From: Pseudonocardia halophobica
GTDB taxonomy: Bacteria > Actinomycetota > Actinomycetes > Mycobacteriales > Pseudonocardiaceae
DNA length: 64,000 nt
Reading direction: 5' to 3'
NCBI RefSeq assembly: GCF_027922425.1
Contig: NZ_BSFQ01000012.1
Span: forward strand, 62,001-126,000
This document shows, one piece after another, positions 43,821 through 52,862 of the stretch. Numbering within the stretch: position 1 is the first letter of the stretch; each line of letters starts with the position of its first letter. The position numbers and the translations under genes are program-made. Below the pieces are notes generated by a model that saw only the letters and a list, made by a program, of their open reading frames with translations, had not been told where the DNA came from and made no database searches.

Positions 43821-44408
43821 CTACGCGACGAGTCCCTGCGTGGGGCTCGCCGCCGCAGGCTCGCCCTCGACGGCCATCGACATCGTCAGCTCCGAACCGT
43901 GGCGACGCACCTGCGTGACGGGGAAGGCGCGGCGCACGGCTGCGTAGGCGGCCGCGTTCACCACGAGCATCTCGCCGACGAGCTCGCGGTAACCCAGTTC
44001 GGCAGCCCTGTTCCGGGCGGCCTGCAGCAGCCGGGTGCCGACGGCACACCCCTGCCAGCGGTCCACGACCTCGACGGCGAGCTCCCCGCGCCCGTCACCG
44101 AGGTCCATGATCCGCACGATGCCGATCGGACAGCCCTGGATGAAGGCCGCAAGCGCGAGGTGAGTACGGCCGTCGAGCGCGGTCAAGCTGCGGCGGGTGG
44201 CTGCCGAGAGCTCGGCGATCGGGGCTTGGAAGCGCAGATAGCGGCTGTGTGGGGACAGTCCGGCGAAGACCACGTCGACGACGTCGCCGTCGCCGGAGCC
44301 GAGCTCACGGATGCGGACGAGGTCGCCGACACCGGTCGTGGTGGCGTCGAGCTCGGCTTCGTGGCTGGTCGTGGTGTTGTCGACAGTGGCGGTGGTGGCA
44401 GCGTCCAT
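43821..44408 (-). CDS. GNAT family N-acetyltransferase
   Basis: The 195-residue protein has a 30-residue Thr-rich N-terminus, then a GNAT domain: VVFAGLSPHSRYLRFQAP, LALAAFIQGCPIGIVRIMDLG, AVEVVDRWQGCAVGTRLLQAARNRAAELGY. The acetyl-CoA loop is slightly degenerate (RWQGCAVGT). Actinobacterial relatives often acetylate proteins or small molecules under stress. The ATG at 44408 follows GAGGGAAG. The N-terminal 30 residues and the leader are shared with the Arg/Glu/His-rich protein gene at 34.8 kb, suggesting common control. Confidence 0.82.
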   Translation of the reverse strand: MDAATTATVDNTTTSHEAELDATTTGVGDLVRIRELGSGDGDVVDVVFAGLSPHSRYLRFQAPIAELSAATRRSLTALDGRTHLALAAFIQGCPIGIVRIMDLGDGRGELAVEVVDRWQGCAVGTRLLQAARNRAAELGYRELVGEMLVVNAAAYAAVRRAFPVTQVRRHGSELTMSMAVEGEPAAASPTQGLVA

Positions 44409-44534
44409 CGGATCTTCCCTCCTTGATTCCCGGGGCATTTCCCCGCGGGCTGAAGGGTGGGGGCGACCGCCCGCTCGCACCGTCGGTCGACCGGGCCCTT
44501 GGCCGGAGGGTCCTGCTGTCCCCCGATCGACCGA
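44313..44534 (-). repeat. Duplicated leader-plus-N-terminus module, copy B
   Basis: Close match of 34729-34951. It covers about 130 nt upstream of the GNAT start and its first 30 codons. The conserved segment keeps a CGGTCGACCG palindrome and the purine-rich ribosome site. Confidence 0.8.
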
Positions 44535-44581
44535 GCGCGCACCGACAGTCGTCCGGTTCTCTACTCATCGGTTGATTTACT

Positions 44582-44598
44582 GACTCTAAGGTTGAGTC
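44582..44598 (+). promoter_or_regulatory. Candidate operator (GACTC-N7-GAGTC)
   Basis: GACTCTAAGGTTGAGTC has perfect 5-bp arms. Its left 12 nt recur inverted at 44662-44673 with one change (AACCTTGGAGTC). The pair brackets the promoter of the OYE operon, so a TetR- or similar dimeric repressor could bind both. Confidence 0.45.
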
Positions 44599-44603
44599 TC
44601 GTC

Positions 44604-44632
44604 TTGACATGCCCGTCGGGCACTCCTAACCT
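44604..44632 (+). promoter_or_regulatory. Sigma-70-type promoter of the CoA-catabolic operon
   Basis: TTGACA (44604-44609), 17-bp spacer, TAACCT (44627-44632), upstream of the OYE reductase start at 44720. The best -35/-10 match seen in the window. Confidence 0.6.
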
Positions 44633-44719
44633 CCGACGAGTTACCGTATAGTCGAATTTCCAACCTTGGAGTCGATGAGCGGTACCTCAGCCACCACTTC
44701 GACACTGAGGAGCGCGACG

Positions 44720-46711
44720 ATGCGCGATCACGATGCCCTTTGGCAGCCCTTGCAGGTCGGCCCCGTCTCGCTCAAGAACCGGGTCGTGGTGACCCCGCAC
44801 GCGCTGGCCTACGGGCGCGACAACCTGATGACCCAGCAGAGCGTCGACTACTACGAGGAGCGCGCGAAGGGTGGCGCCGGGCTGATCCTCACCGAGGCGC
44901 AGGTCGTGCATCCGTCGAGCCGCGGGATGATGCTTCGCACGCTGCAGAGCTGGCCCACCGAGGTCATCCCTGTGTACGAGCGGCTCGCGAAGGCCGTCCA
45001 CAAGCACGGCGCCAAGGTGTTCGTCGACCTCTCGCACTTCGGTGCCGAGGACAACAACACGATGCACCTGGACAACTGGCGGTCACTCTGGAGCGCGTCG
45101 GGCCTTCCGTCACCGACCTACGGCGAGATTCCGCGGCCGATGACCGAGGAGGACATCGCCGAGCTCGTGGCCGGGTTCGGACGGAGCGCGCGCAACGCCG
45201 CCGTCGCCGGCATGGACGGCGCCGAGGTCCACGCCGCGCACGGCTATCTGCTCTGCAGCTTCCTGTCCCCGCTGACCAACCGCCGTACGGACGCCTACGG
45301 CGGTTCCACCGAGAACCGCTGCCGGATCGTCATCGAGTGCGCGCAGGCCGTGCGGAAGGAGATGCCCGCGGGGGAGTTCGCCGTGGGCGTCCGCCTGTCG
45401 CTCGACGAGTTCGTGGCCGGCGGGATCGAGCCGGACGAGGGCGAGCGAATCCTCCGGACGATGGACGAGTCCGGCCTGTTCGACTACTTCAGCGTCAGCG
45501 GCGGGGCCGCGCTCACCTTCCACCGGACCGTCTCCCCGATGAGCATCCCCGGCACCCCGCTGGTCGACCTGGCGATGCGCGCCAAGAAGATCGTCGACAA
45601 GCCGATCCTCACCGCCAACGGCATCGCCGACCTGGAGACGGCGAACGGCATCGTCGAGCGCGGCGACGCCGACCTCGTCGCGATGACCCGCGCGCACATC
45701 GCCGACCCGCACCTGGTCAGCAAGGCGCAGACCGGTCGCGAGGACGAGATCCGGCACTGTGTGGGCGGCAACCAGGGCTGCTTCTCGCGGATGGCCAAGG
45801 GCTGGTCGCTGACGTGCACGCAGAACCCCGCCGCCGGCCGCGAGGCCGAGCTGGGTCTGGGCACCCTGGAGCACGTCACCGAGCCACGGACGATCGTCGT
45901 GGTCGGGGGCGGGCCGGCCGGCATGCGCGCTGCGGAGACGGCCGCATCCCGGGGGCACCGGGTCGTGCTGTTCGAGCAGAGCGACGAGCTGGGTGGCCAG
46001 ATCCGCTACGCCGCCAAGCTCCCCACCCGCGGCCGGTGGGCCGCGATGGTCTCCGACATGGAGCGCACCCTCGACAAGTTCAAGGTCGACGTCCGGCTCG
46101 GCACCGCGGCGACGGTCGAGACCATCGCCGCGGAGGACCCCCACCACGTCGTGCTGGCCACCGGGTCGTCCTGGCGTACGGACGGGTACCTGGCCGCCGT
46201 CGGCAACCACGGCGGCATCCCGGGGCTGGAGCACACGACGGTCCTCGACCCGATCACCGCGATCGAGGAGCCGGAGCGGGCGGGCAAGCGGGTGCTGGTC
46301 ATCGACGAGACCGGCGAGTACCTGGCGCTCGGGCTGGCCGAGAGGCTGGCGGCCGACGGCCGCGAGGTGGAGGTCGTCAGCACGCGGATGTTCCTGGGGG
46401 ACAACACGGTGCTCTACCTCGACCTGGCGCACCTCTACCCGCGGCTGCACGCGGCGGGCGTCACGTTGAGCCCGCAGCACGCGGTCTTCCAGGTCACCCC
46501 GGAGGGAGCGGTGGTCGGCCGCATCTGGGACGGCCGGACCCGCGTCGTCCCCGTCGACTCCGTCGTGACGGTGGCGATGCGGGACCCCGAGTGCTCGCTG
46601 GCCGGGCAGCTCCGCGGTCGCCTCCCGTTCACGCAGGTCGGCGACTGTGTCGCCCCTCGGAAGGTCGACGAGGCCATCTACGAGGGCGAGACGACCGGCC
46701 GCGCCGTCTGA
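44720..46711 (+). CDS. Old-yellow-enzyme/FadH-type flavin oxidoreductase
   Basis: The 663-residue protein has an N-terminal OYE barrel (LWQPLQVGPVSLKNRVVVTPHALAYG, then EVHAAHGYLLCSFLSPLTNRRTDAYGG) and a C-terminal FAD/NAD(P) half (TIVVVGGGPAGMRAAETAASRGHRVVLFEQSDELGGQI). 2,4-Dienoyl-CoA reductase and trimethylamine dehydrogenase share this plan. The iron-sulfur loop reads HCVGGNQGC with a further Cys after 11 residues. One of the usual four Cys is Gly. The ATG at 44720 follows GAGGAGC; an in-frame ATG at 44666 is less likely. It is the first gene of the operon. Confidence 0.88.
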   Translation: MRDHDALWQPLQVGPVSLKNRVVVTPHALAYGRDNLMTQQSVDYYEERAKGGAGLILTEAQVVHPSSRGMMLRTLQSWPTEVIPVYERLAKAVHKHGAKVFVDLSHFGAEDNNTMHLDNWRSLWSASGLPSPTYGEIPRPMTEEDIAELVAGFGRSARNAAVAGMDGAEVHAAHGYLLCSFLSPLTNRRTDAYGGSTENRCRIVIECAQAVRKEMPAGEFAVGVRLSLDEFVAGGIEPDEGERILRTMDESGLFDYFSVSGGAALTFHRTVSPMSIPGTPLVDLAMRAKKIVDKPILTANGIADLETANGIVERGDADLVAMTRAHIADPHLVSKAQTGREDEIRHCVGGNQGCFSRMAKGWSLTCTQNPAAGREAELGLGTLEHVTEPRTIVVVGGGPAGMRAAETAASRGHRVVLFEQSDELGGQIRYAAKLPTRGRWAAMVSDMERTLDKFKVDVRLGTAATVETIAAEDPHHVVLATGSSWRTDGYLAAVGNHGGIPGLEHTTVLDPITAIEEPERAGKRVLVIDETGEYLALGLAERLAADGREVEVVSTRMFLGDNTVLYLDLAHLYPRLHAAGVTLSPQHAVFQVTPEGAVVGRIWDGRTRVVPVDSVVTVAMRDPECSLAGQLRGRLPFTQVGDCVAPRKVDEAIYEGETTGRAV

Positions 46712-46743
46712 TTCCCCACGACCCACCGACGAAGGAGTCGCAC

Positions 46744-47676
46744 ATGCCCACGACCTGGCAAATCGGAGACATCAAGGTCAGTCAGATCCTCGAGATGCCG
46801 GTCGAGCCCGGCGAGCTCGACGGTCTGATCGAGGAGGCCACACCCGAGGCGGTGCGCTCGGTCGAGTGGCTGTACCCGAACTACGCCAACGACGCCGGGC
46901 AGACCCTGTGGAGCCTGCACGCGTACGTCGTCGAGACCCCGACGCACCGGGTCCTCGTCGACGCGGGCTGCGGCAACCACAAGACCGTTCCGCTGCTGCC
47001 GAACTGGGGCGGCCTGGACAACCCGTTCCTCGAGCGGCTCGCCGAGGCCGGGTACCAGCCGGAGGACATCGACTACGTCCTCGCGACGCACCTGCACCTC
47101 GACCACGTCGGCTGGAACACCGTGCTCGACGGGGACAAGTGGCGCCCGACCTTCCCGAACGCCCGCTACACCTACGTCCGGGACGAGTTCGACTACCACA
47201 GGGGTCTCGAGGAGGGTGCGGCAGCGACCGACGACCTCGCTCACGCCGTCGTCTACCAGGGCGCCGACCCGGACATCCACTCGCAGACCCGGCTCGTGTT
47301 CGCGGAGTCGATCCAGCCCTGTGTGGACGCCGGGCTCGTCGATCTCGTCGATTCGAACCACGAGGTCACACCCGGTGTGCGGTACACCGCGACGCCGGGG
47401 CACACCACCGGGCACCACAGCGTCACAGTGGAGTCGCAGGGCCGCATCGGCCTCGTCACCGGTGACTTCATCCACCACCCGATCCAGATCGCGCGCCCGG
47501 CCTGGAGCTCCCGCGGCGACAGCGACCGGGCCCAGTCCGCCGAGACGCGCACCGCCTTCCTCCGCGCGGTCGCCGGGTCCGAGACGTTGGTCCTCGGCAC
47601 CCACTTCAGCGGCCCGAGCGGCGGCCACATCGTGCCGGACGGCGACGGGTACCGCTTCCTCCCCACAGAGAGCTGA
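46744..47676 (+). CDS. MBL-fold hydrolase (AHL-lactonase-like)
   Basis: The 310-residue protein has THLHLDHVGWN at residues 115-125 (His116, His118, Asp120, His121) and later TPGHTTGHHSV and TGDFIHHPIQ, giving a complete two-zinc site. The spacing resembles lactonase-type metallo-hydrolases. AAGGAG lies ahead of the ATG. In this operon it may open a lactone or cleave a CoA thioester or cyclic ester during catabolism. The substrate is an inference. Confidence 0.85.
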   Translation: MPTTWQIGDIKVSQILEMPVEPGELDGLIEEATPEAVRSVEWLYPNYANDAGQTLWSLHAYVVETPTHRVLVDAGCGNHKTVPLLPNWGGLDNPFLERLAEAGYQPEDIDYVLATHLHLDHVGWNTVLDGDKWRPTFPNARYTYVRDEFDYHRGLEEGAAATDDLAHAVVYQGADPDIHSQTRLVFAESIQPCVDAGLVDLVDSNHEVTPGVRYTATPGHTTGHHSVTVESQGRIGLVTGDFIHHPIQIARPAWSSRGDSDRAQSAETRTAFLRAVAGSETLVLGTHFSGPSGGHIVPDGDGYRFLPTES

Positions 47677-47680
47677 TCAC

Positions 47681-48895
47681 ATGACGGACGCAGTCATCGT
47701 CTCCGCCGCTCGGTCGCCCATCGGCCGCGCGGGCAAGGGCTCCCTGGCGAGCATGCGCCCGGACGACCTCGCGGCCCAGATGGTGCGCGCGGCGCTGGAC
47801 GCGGTGCCCGAGCTCGACCCGGCGCAGGTCGACGATCTCATCCTCGGCTGCGGCAACCCCGGCGGCGAGCAGGGCTTCAACATGGCGCGCATCGTCGCGG
47901 TGCAGATGGGCTTCGACCACCTGCCGGGCACCACGGTCACGCGCTACTGCGCCTCGTCGCTGCAGACGACCCGGATGGCCTTCCACGCGATCAAGGCGGG
48001 GGAGGGGCACGCGTTCGTCTCTGCGGGCGTCGAGACCGTCTCCCGCTACGTCAAGGGCACGTCGGACTCCTTGCCGGACACGCAGAACCCGCTGTTCGAC
48101 GCGGCGCAGGAGCGCACCGCGCGGCGGGCCGAGACGGACGCCCCCTGGAGCGACCCGCGGGAGGAGAGCCTGCTGCCGGACGCCTACATCGCCATGGGCC
48201 AGACCGCCGAGAACGTCGCGCACGCCACGGGGATCACTCGCGAGGAGCAGGACCGGTGGGCCGTCCGCTCGCAGAACCGTGCCGAGCAGGCGATCGCCGA
48301 GGGCCACTTCGCCCGCGAGATCACCCCGGTCACGACGCCGGACGGCACCGTCGTCACCACGGACGACGGCCCCCGCGCGGGCACCACCCTGGAGAAGGTC
48401 TCCGGCCTGAAGCCGGTCTTCCGCGTGGACGGGACCGTCACGGCCGGCAACGCCTGCCCCCTCAACGACGGTGCGGCGGCACTGGTGATCATGTCGGACG
48501 AGCGGGCCCGGGAGCTCGGTCTTCGGCCGCTGGCGAGGATCGTCTCGACGGGGGTGTCCGGGCTGTCGCCGGAGATCATGGGCCTCGGCCCGATCGAGGC
48601 GTCGCGGCGGGCCCTCGCCCTGGCCGGCATGACGATCGACGACGTCGACCTGGTCGAGATCAACGAGGCCTTCGCCGTGCAGGTGCTCGGGTCCGCCCGT
48701 GAGCTGGGCATCGACGAGGACAAGCTCAACGTGTCCGGCGGTGCGATCGCGCTGGGCCACCCTTTCGGCATGACCGGGGCCCGGATCACCGCCTCGCTGC
48801 TCAACAACCTGGAGCGGCACGGCGGGCAGATCGGCCTGGAGACGATGTGCGTCGGCGGCGGTCAGGGGATGGCCATGGTCATCGAGCGGCTCTGA
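47681..48895 (+). CDS. Thiolase family acyl-CoA acyltransferase
   Basis: The 404-residue protein has AVIVSAARSPIGRAGKGSL, the nucleophile Cys90 in RYCASSLQT, His360 in GGAIALGHPFGMTG and the second active Cys390 in ETMCVGGGQG. Those residues define a degradative 3-ketoacyl-CoA thiolase or acetyl-CoA acetyltransferase. It starts 4 bp after the hydrolase gene. It would release acetyl-CoA or propionyl-CoA from the chain shortened by the acyl-CoA dehydrogenase in the same operon. Confidence 0.92.
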   Translation: MTDAVIVSAARSPIGRAGKGSLASMRPDDLAAQMVRAALDAVPELDPAQVDDLILGCGNPGGEQGFNMARIVAVQMGFDHLPGTTVTRYCASSLQTTRMAFHAIKAGEGHAFVSAGVETVSRYVKGTSDSLPDTQNPLFDAAQERTARRAETDAPWSDPREESLLPDAYIAMGQTAENVAHATGITREEQDRWAVRSQNRAEQAIAEGHFAREITPVTTPDGTVVTTDDGPRAGTTLEKVSGLKPVFRVDGTVTAGNACPLNDGAAALVIMSDERARELGLRPLARIVSTGVSGLSPEIMGLGPIEASRRALALAGMTIDDVDLVEINEAFAVQVLGSARELGIDEDKLNVSGGAIALGHPFGMTGARITASLLNNLERHGGQIGLETMCVGGGQGMAMVIERL

Positions 48896-48915
48896 GACCT
48901 GGGAAGGAGTTCGTC

Positions 48916-50625
48916 ATGCGTCGGGATCTGCAGTTCCTGTTGTTCGAGTGGCTCGACGTCGTGTCGCTCACCGAGCACCCGTACTTCGCCGAGCACTCCG
49001 CGGAGACCTTCACCGGCCTCCTGGAGCTCAGTGAGAGGCTGGCAGGAGACTACTTCGCCCCGCACAACCGCCTCGGCGACGAGTGCGAACCGCGAGTCGG
49101 GGAGGACGGCCGGGTCGTCCTCCCGGACGAGGTGGGGGCGGCGGTCTCGGCCTTCGCGAAGGCCGACCTGATCGCGGCGCAGTTCGACGAGTCCGTGGGC
49201 GGGATGCAGCTGCCGCTGTCGGTGTTCCAGGCCTGCATGGCGTGGTTCCAGTCGGCCAACACCGCGACGACCGGGTACGCCTTCCTCACCATCGCCGCCG
49301 CCAACCTGCTGACGGCGCACGGGAGCCCCGAACAGGTCGACGCGTGGGTGCGCCCGATGCTCGCCGGGCAGCTCTTCGGGACGATGTGCCTGTCCGAGCC
49401 CGAGGCCGGCTCGTCGCTCGCCGACGTCGCGACCCGAGCTGCCCGCGCGTCGGACGGCACGTACCGGGTGACCGGCACCAAGATGTGGATCTCCGCGGGC
49501 GACCACGAGCTCGGGAACATCGTCCATCTCGTGCTGGCCAGGACCCCCGGCGGGCCACCCGGCGTCAAGGGTCTCTCGCTGTTCGCGGTGCCGAAGGTCC
49601 TGGCGGACGGGCGGCGCAACGACGTCGCGCTCGTGGGGCTCAACCACAAGATGGGCACCCGGGGGACCACGAACACACTGCTCAGCTTCGAAGGGGCGGT
49701 CGGCTATCTGATCGGTGACGAGCACCGCGGCCTCCAGTACATGTTCCACATGATGAACGAGGCGCGGATCGGCGTGGGGCTGGTCGCCGCCGCCGTGGGG
49801 CAGGCCGGGTACCGGAAGTCCCTCGAGTACGCGACCGTGCGGACCCAGGGGCGGCTCCTCACCGCGCGGAGGACGGACTCCCGGCCGGTCGCCCTCGTCG
49901 CGCACCCGGACGTCCGCCGGATGCTGCTGGCGCAGAAGTCCTACGTGGAGGGTTCGCTGGCCCTCGTGCTGCGCTGCGCCCACCTCGTGGACCGGCTCAA
50001 GACGGCGGACGACGAGGACGTGCGCCAGCTTCTGGAGATCCTCACGCCCGTTGCGAAGAGCTGGCCTTCACAGTGGTGTCTCGAGGCGAACTCGCTGGCC
50101 ATCCAGGTGCACGGCGGATACGGCTACAGCCGCGAGTTCGACGTGGAGCAGCACTACCGCGACAACCGGCTGAACCCCATCCACGAGGGCACCCACGGGA
50201 TCCAGGCCCTCGATCTGGTGGGGCGCAAAGTCGTCATGAGCGACGGTGCGGCGTTCCGCGCGTTCACCGACGCCGTGCACGCCACCCTCGCGCGGGCGGA
50301 CGGGTTGGCGGAGTTCACGCAGCCGCTCAGCCGCGTGCTCGGCGAGCTGGAACGCGTCACCGCGTTGATCACCGAGCCGGAGCACGCCGCGGTCGGCCTG
50401 GCCAACGCCTCGCCCTACCTGGAGGCGTTCGGCCACGTCGCCCTCGCCTGGACCTGGCTGGACCTGGTGATTGCCGCGCACGGGAAGGACGGCGCGTTCT
50501 ACGACGGCAAGCGCGCCGCCGCCCGCTACTTCTACCGCTACGAACTGCCCGCGGCGAGCAGTCGGCTCGACCTGGTGGCCCGCCACGACAGGACGACCCT
50601 CGACCTCGACCCGCAGTGCCTGTGA
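48916..50625 (+). CDS. Acyl-CoA dehydrogenase (long form)
   Basis: The 569-residue flavoprotein has GTMCLSEPEAGSSLADVATRA, GTKMWISAGDHEL and IQVHGGYGYSREFDVEQHYRDNRLNPIHEGTHGIQALDL. The Glu in the last motif is the expected catalytic base. The length and the extra C-terminal domain (about 150 residues) place it with the larger ACAD10/FadE5-like class. It would introduce a double bond in an acyl-CoA. AAGGAG precedes the ATG. It is an operon member between thiolase and CoA ligase. Confidence 0.92.
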   Translation: MRRDLQFLLFEWLDVVSLTEHPYFAEHSAETFTGLLELSERLAGDYFAPHNRLGDECEPRVGEDGRVVLPDEVGAAVSAFAKADLIAAQFDESVGGMQLPLSVFQACMAWFQSANTATTGYAFLTIAAANLLTAHGSPEQVDAWVRPMLAGQLFGTMCLSEPEAGSSLADVATRAARASDGTYRVTGTKMWISAGDHELGNIVHLVLARTPGGPPGVKGLSLFAVPKVLADGRRNDVALVGLNHKMGTRGTTNTLLSFEGAVGYLIGDEHRGLQYMFHMMNEARIGVGLVAAAVGQAGYRKSLEYATVRTQGRLLTARRTDSRPVALVAHPDVRRMLLAQKSYVEGSLALVLRCAHLVDRLKTADDEDVRQLLEILTPVAKSWPSQWCLEANSLAIQVHGGYGYSREFDVEQHYRDNRLNPIHEGTHGIQALDLVGRKVVMSDGAAFRAFTDAVHATLARADGLAEFTQPLSRVLGELERVTALITEPEHAAVGLANASPYLEAFGHVALAWTWLDLVIAAHGKDGAFYDGKRAAARYFYRYELPAASSRLDLVARHDRTTLDLDPQCL

Positions 50626-50638
50626 CCAGGGAGAACGA

Positions 50639-52048
50639 ATGACCGAACACGCCATCCCCTACTACTGGTCGAGCGTCGACTGGCCCCGGTTCGTCGAGGA
50701 CTACCCCCCGCCGCCGGCGTTCACCGGCGCCATGGCCTCGCTCTCGGACGAGGGGCTCCGCGAGCTGCAGGACCAGCGGTTCCGCGAGCGCGTCCGCGAG
50801 GCCTGGAACGTGCCGTTCTACAACGACCGCTGGCGCGCGGCCGGGCTGGAGCCCGGAGACGTCCGCGGACTGGACGACATCGCGAAGATCCCCACGTTCA
50901 CCAGCGGGGACCTCAAGCAGAGCATCGAGGACGAGCCGCCCTTCGGGTCGCACCAGAACTTCGCGCTGAAGGCGATGGCCTCGCCGCTCAAGATCCAGTC
51001 GAGCGGCGGGACGTCCGGGCTGCCGCGGCCGACCCTCTTCGACCCGGTGGCGTGGGAGGCCCAGGCGGTCCAGTTCGCGCGCGCCTTCCACGCCCAGGGC
51101 GGCCGGGTGGGGGACATCCTGCAGATCACGCTGACGAACAGCCTGGCGAACACGGCCTGGTGCTCGTCCACGGCGGCGATGAACTGGTGCGGGATGGTCC
51201 CGCTCACGACCGGCTCGGGCGTGGTGACCCCCTCGAAGCGGCAGCTGGAGCTCGCCCGCGAGTGGGGCACGGCGGGCTGGGTCGCGTTCGGCGAGTACCT
51301 GAAGATCCTGGCCGAGACGGCCGTGCGCGAGGGCGTCGACCTGCAGAAGGACCTGCGCACGAAGTTCGTCCACACCTACCTCGGCGTGGACGTCGAGGGC
51401 CATCTCCGCAAGCTGCTGTCCGACGCGTGGGGCTGCAAGGTGTTCGACAACTATGGGACCCACGAGGTGGGCCTGGTCGGGTTCGAGTGCCGGTCCCACG
51501 ACGGCCTGCACGTCAACGACGACACCGCCGTCCTCGAGATCGCCGACCGCGGGACGGGGGACGTCGTCGGCGCCGGCGAGCCGGGGAACCTCGTCGTCAC
51601 GAGCCTGCACCGCTCCGTCCCGCCGATCATCCGCTACGACCTCAAGGACCTCATGCGGGTGAGCGCCCGCGAGGCCTGCGGCTGTGGCCTGCGCACCACG
51701 AAGCTGTCCGGTTTCCTGGGTCGGTCCGACGAGATGGTCAAGCTCCGCGCGACCAGCGTGTACCCGCGCTCGGCGCAGGACGTCATCCAGGGCGACGCCC
51801 GCACGACCGGCGAGTTCCTCTGCATCGTCGAGACGGTGGGGCAGGGGCTGGCGTCCCGGGAGCGGATGCGTGTGCAGATCGAGACGCGCGGCGGGCAGGA
51901 GTCCGCGATCCGGGCCGACATGGTGAAGAAGCTGCACACCGCCTTCGGCGTCGCCGTCGACGTGGAGATCGTCCCGTCGGGCTCACTGGCCTCCCGGACC
52001 GGACTGGGCGGCGAGGGCAAGGTCAAGCGGCTCCTGGACCTGCGTTGA
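50639..52048 (+). CDS. Phenylacetate-CoA-ligase-like AMP-forming enzyme
   Basis: The 469-residue protein belongs to the adenylate-forming PaaK-like family: VPFYNDRW near residue 60, IQSSGGTSGLPRPTLFD as the phosphate loop, DNYGTHEVGLVGFEC, RYDLKDLMRV, and a C-terminal GGEGKVKRLLDL. It would activate an aromatic or alicyclic acid to its CoA thioester, the entry step for the neighbouring beta-oxidation-type genes. The ATG follows AGGGAGAA. Its stop overlaps the SDR start region (TTGA). Confidence 0.87.
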   Translation: MTEHAIPYYWSSVDWPRFVEDYPPPPAFTGAMASLSDEGLRELQDQRFRERVREAWNVPFYNDRWRAAGLEPGDVRGLDDIAKIPTFTSGDLKQSIEDEPPFGSHQNFALKAMASPLKIQSSGGTSGLPRPTLFDPVAWEAQAVQFARAFHAQGGRVGDILQITLTNSLANTAWCSSTAAMNWCGMVPLTTGSGVVTPSKRQLELAREWGTAGWVAFGEYLKILAETAVREGVDLQKDLRTKFVHTYLGVDVEGHLRKLLSDAWGCKVFDNYGTHEVGLVGFECRSHDGLHVNDDTAVLEIADRGTGDVVGAGEPGNLVVTSLHRSVPPIIRYDLKDLMRVSAREACGCGLRTTKLSGFLGRSDEMVKLRATSVYPRSAQDVIQGDARTTGEFLCIVETVGQGLASRERMRVQIETRGGQESAIRADMVKKLHTAFGVAVDVEIVPSGSLASRTGLGGEGKVKRLLDLR

Positions 52049-52050
52049 CG

Positions 52051-52833
52051 GTGCCGGCGCAGACGGATCTCTCCCCGGAGGCCCTGTTCCGCCTCGACGG
52101 CCGCGTGGCCGTCGTGACCGGGGCGTCCTCCGGGCTCGGCGTCGCCTTCGCGCGAGCCTTCGCCGCGGCCGGCGCCCGCGTCGTCGTCGCCGCCCGGCGG
52201 ACGGCGCTGCTCGACCGGACGGTCGCCGACATCGAGGGCGCGGGCGGAGAGGCGATCGCGGTCCGGGCCGACGTCAGCGACCCCGGGCAGTGCCGGGCCG
52301 CCGTCGAGCACGCGTGTGACCGGCTGGGCGGTGTCGACATCCTGGTCAACAACGCAGGGGTCGGGACCGCGGTGCCCGCCACGCGGGAGACGCCCGAGGA
52401 GTTCCGCTCGGTCGTCGACGTCAACCTGTCCGGCGCGTACTGGATGGCCCAGGCCTGCGCGACGGTGATGCCGGCGGGCAGCTCGATCATCAACATCTCC
52501 AGCGTCCTCGCTCTCACCACCGCCGCGCTCCCGCAGGCCGCGTACACCGCGAGCAAGGCCGGACTGATCGGGCTCACCCGCGACCTCGCCCAGCAGTGGG
52601 GCCCGCGGAAAGGCATCCGGGTCAACGCCATCGCGCCCGGATTCTTCGAGACCGAGATGACCGAGCAGTACCACCCCGACTACGTCGACACCGTCCTCGC
52701 ACCCCGCCTCCTGCTGGGACGGTTCGGCGTCCCGGCGGAGATCGCCGGCGTGGGCGTGTGGCTGGCCTCGTCCTCGGGCGGCTTCGTCACCGGCCAGACG
52801 ATCGTCGTCGACGGCGGCATGTCGATCACCTGA
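52051..52833 (+). CDS. Short-chain dehydrogenase/reductase
   Basis: The 260-residue SDR has the cofactor motif VTGASSGLGVAFA, NNAGVG, catalytic Ser in NISSVLA and the YTASK active site (Tyr and Lys). Likely NAD-dependent, given an Ala-Arg-Arg after the second strand that could also accept NADP. GTG 52051 is used; TTG 52045, overlapping the previous stop, is an alternative. It should oxidise a 3-hydroxyacyl-CoA or reduce a ketone within the pathway. Confidence 0.9.
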   Translation: MPAQTDLSPEALFRLDGRVAVVTGASSGLGVAFARAFAAAGARVVVAARRTALLDRTVADIEGAGGEAIAVRADVSDPGQCRAAVEHACDRLGGVDILVNNAGVGTAVPATRETPEEFRSVVDVNLSGAYWMAQACATVMPAGSSIINISSVLALTTAALPQAAYTASKAGLIGLTRDLAQQWGPRKGIRVNAIAPGFFETEMTEQYHPDYVDTVLAPRLLLGRFGVPAEIAGVGVWLASSSGGFVTGQTIVVDGGMSIT

Positions 52834-52862
52834 CGCTTACCGACTCACACTTGGAGAAGTGC

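Noticed and set aside
44406..44534. DosR/DevR-type box in the shared leader
   Set aside because: GGGACAGCAGGACCC-like sequences resemble the box, but the spacer length is wrong by one base and no second good site is present.
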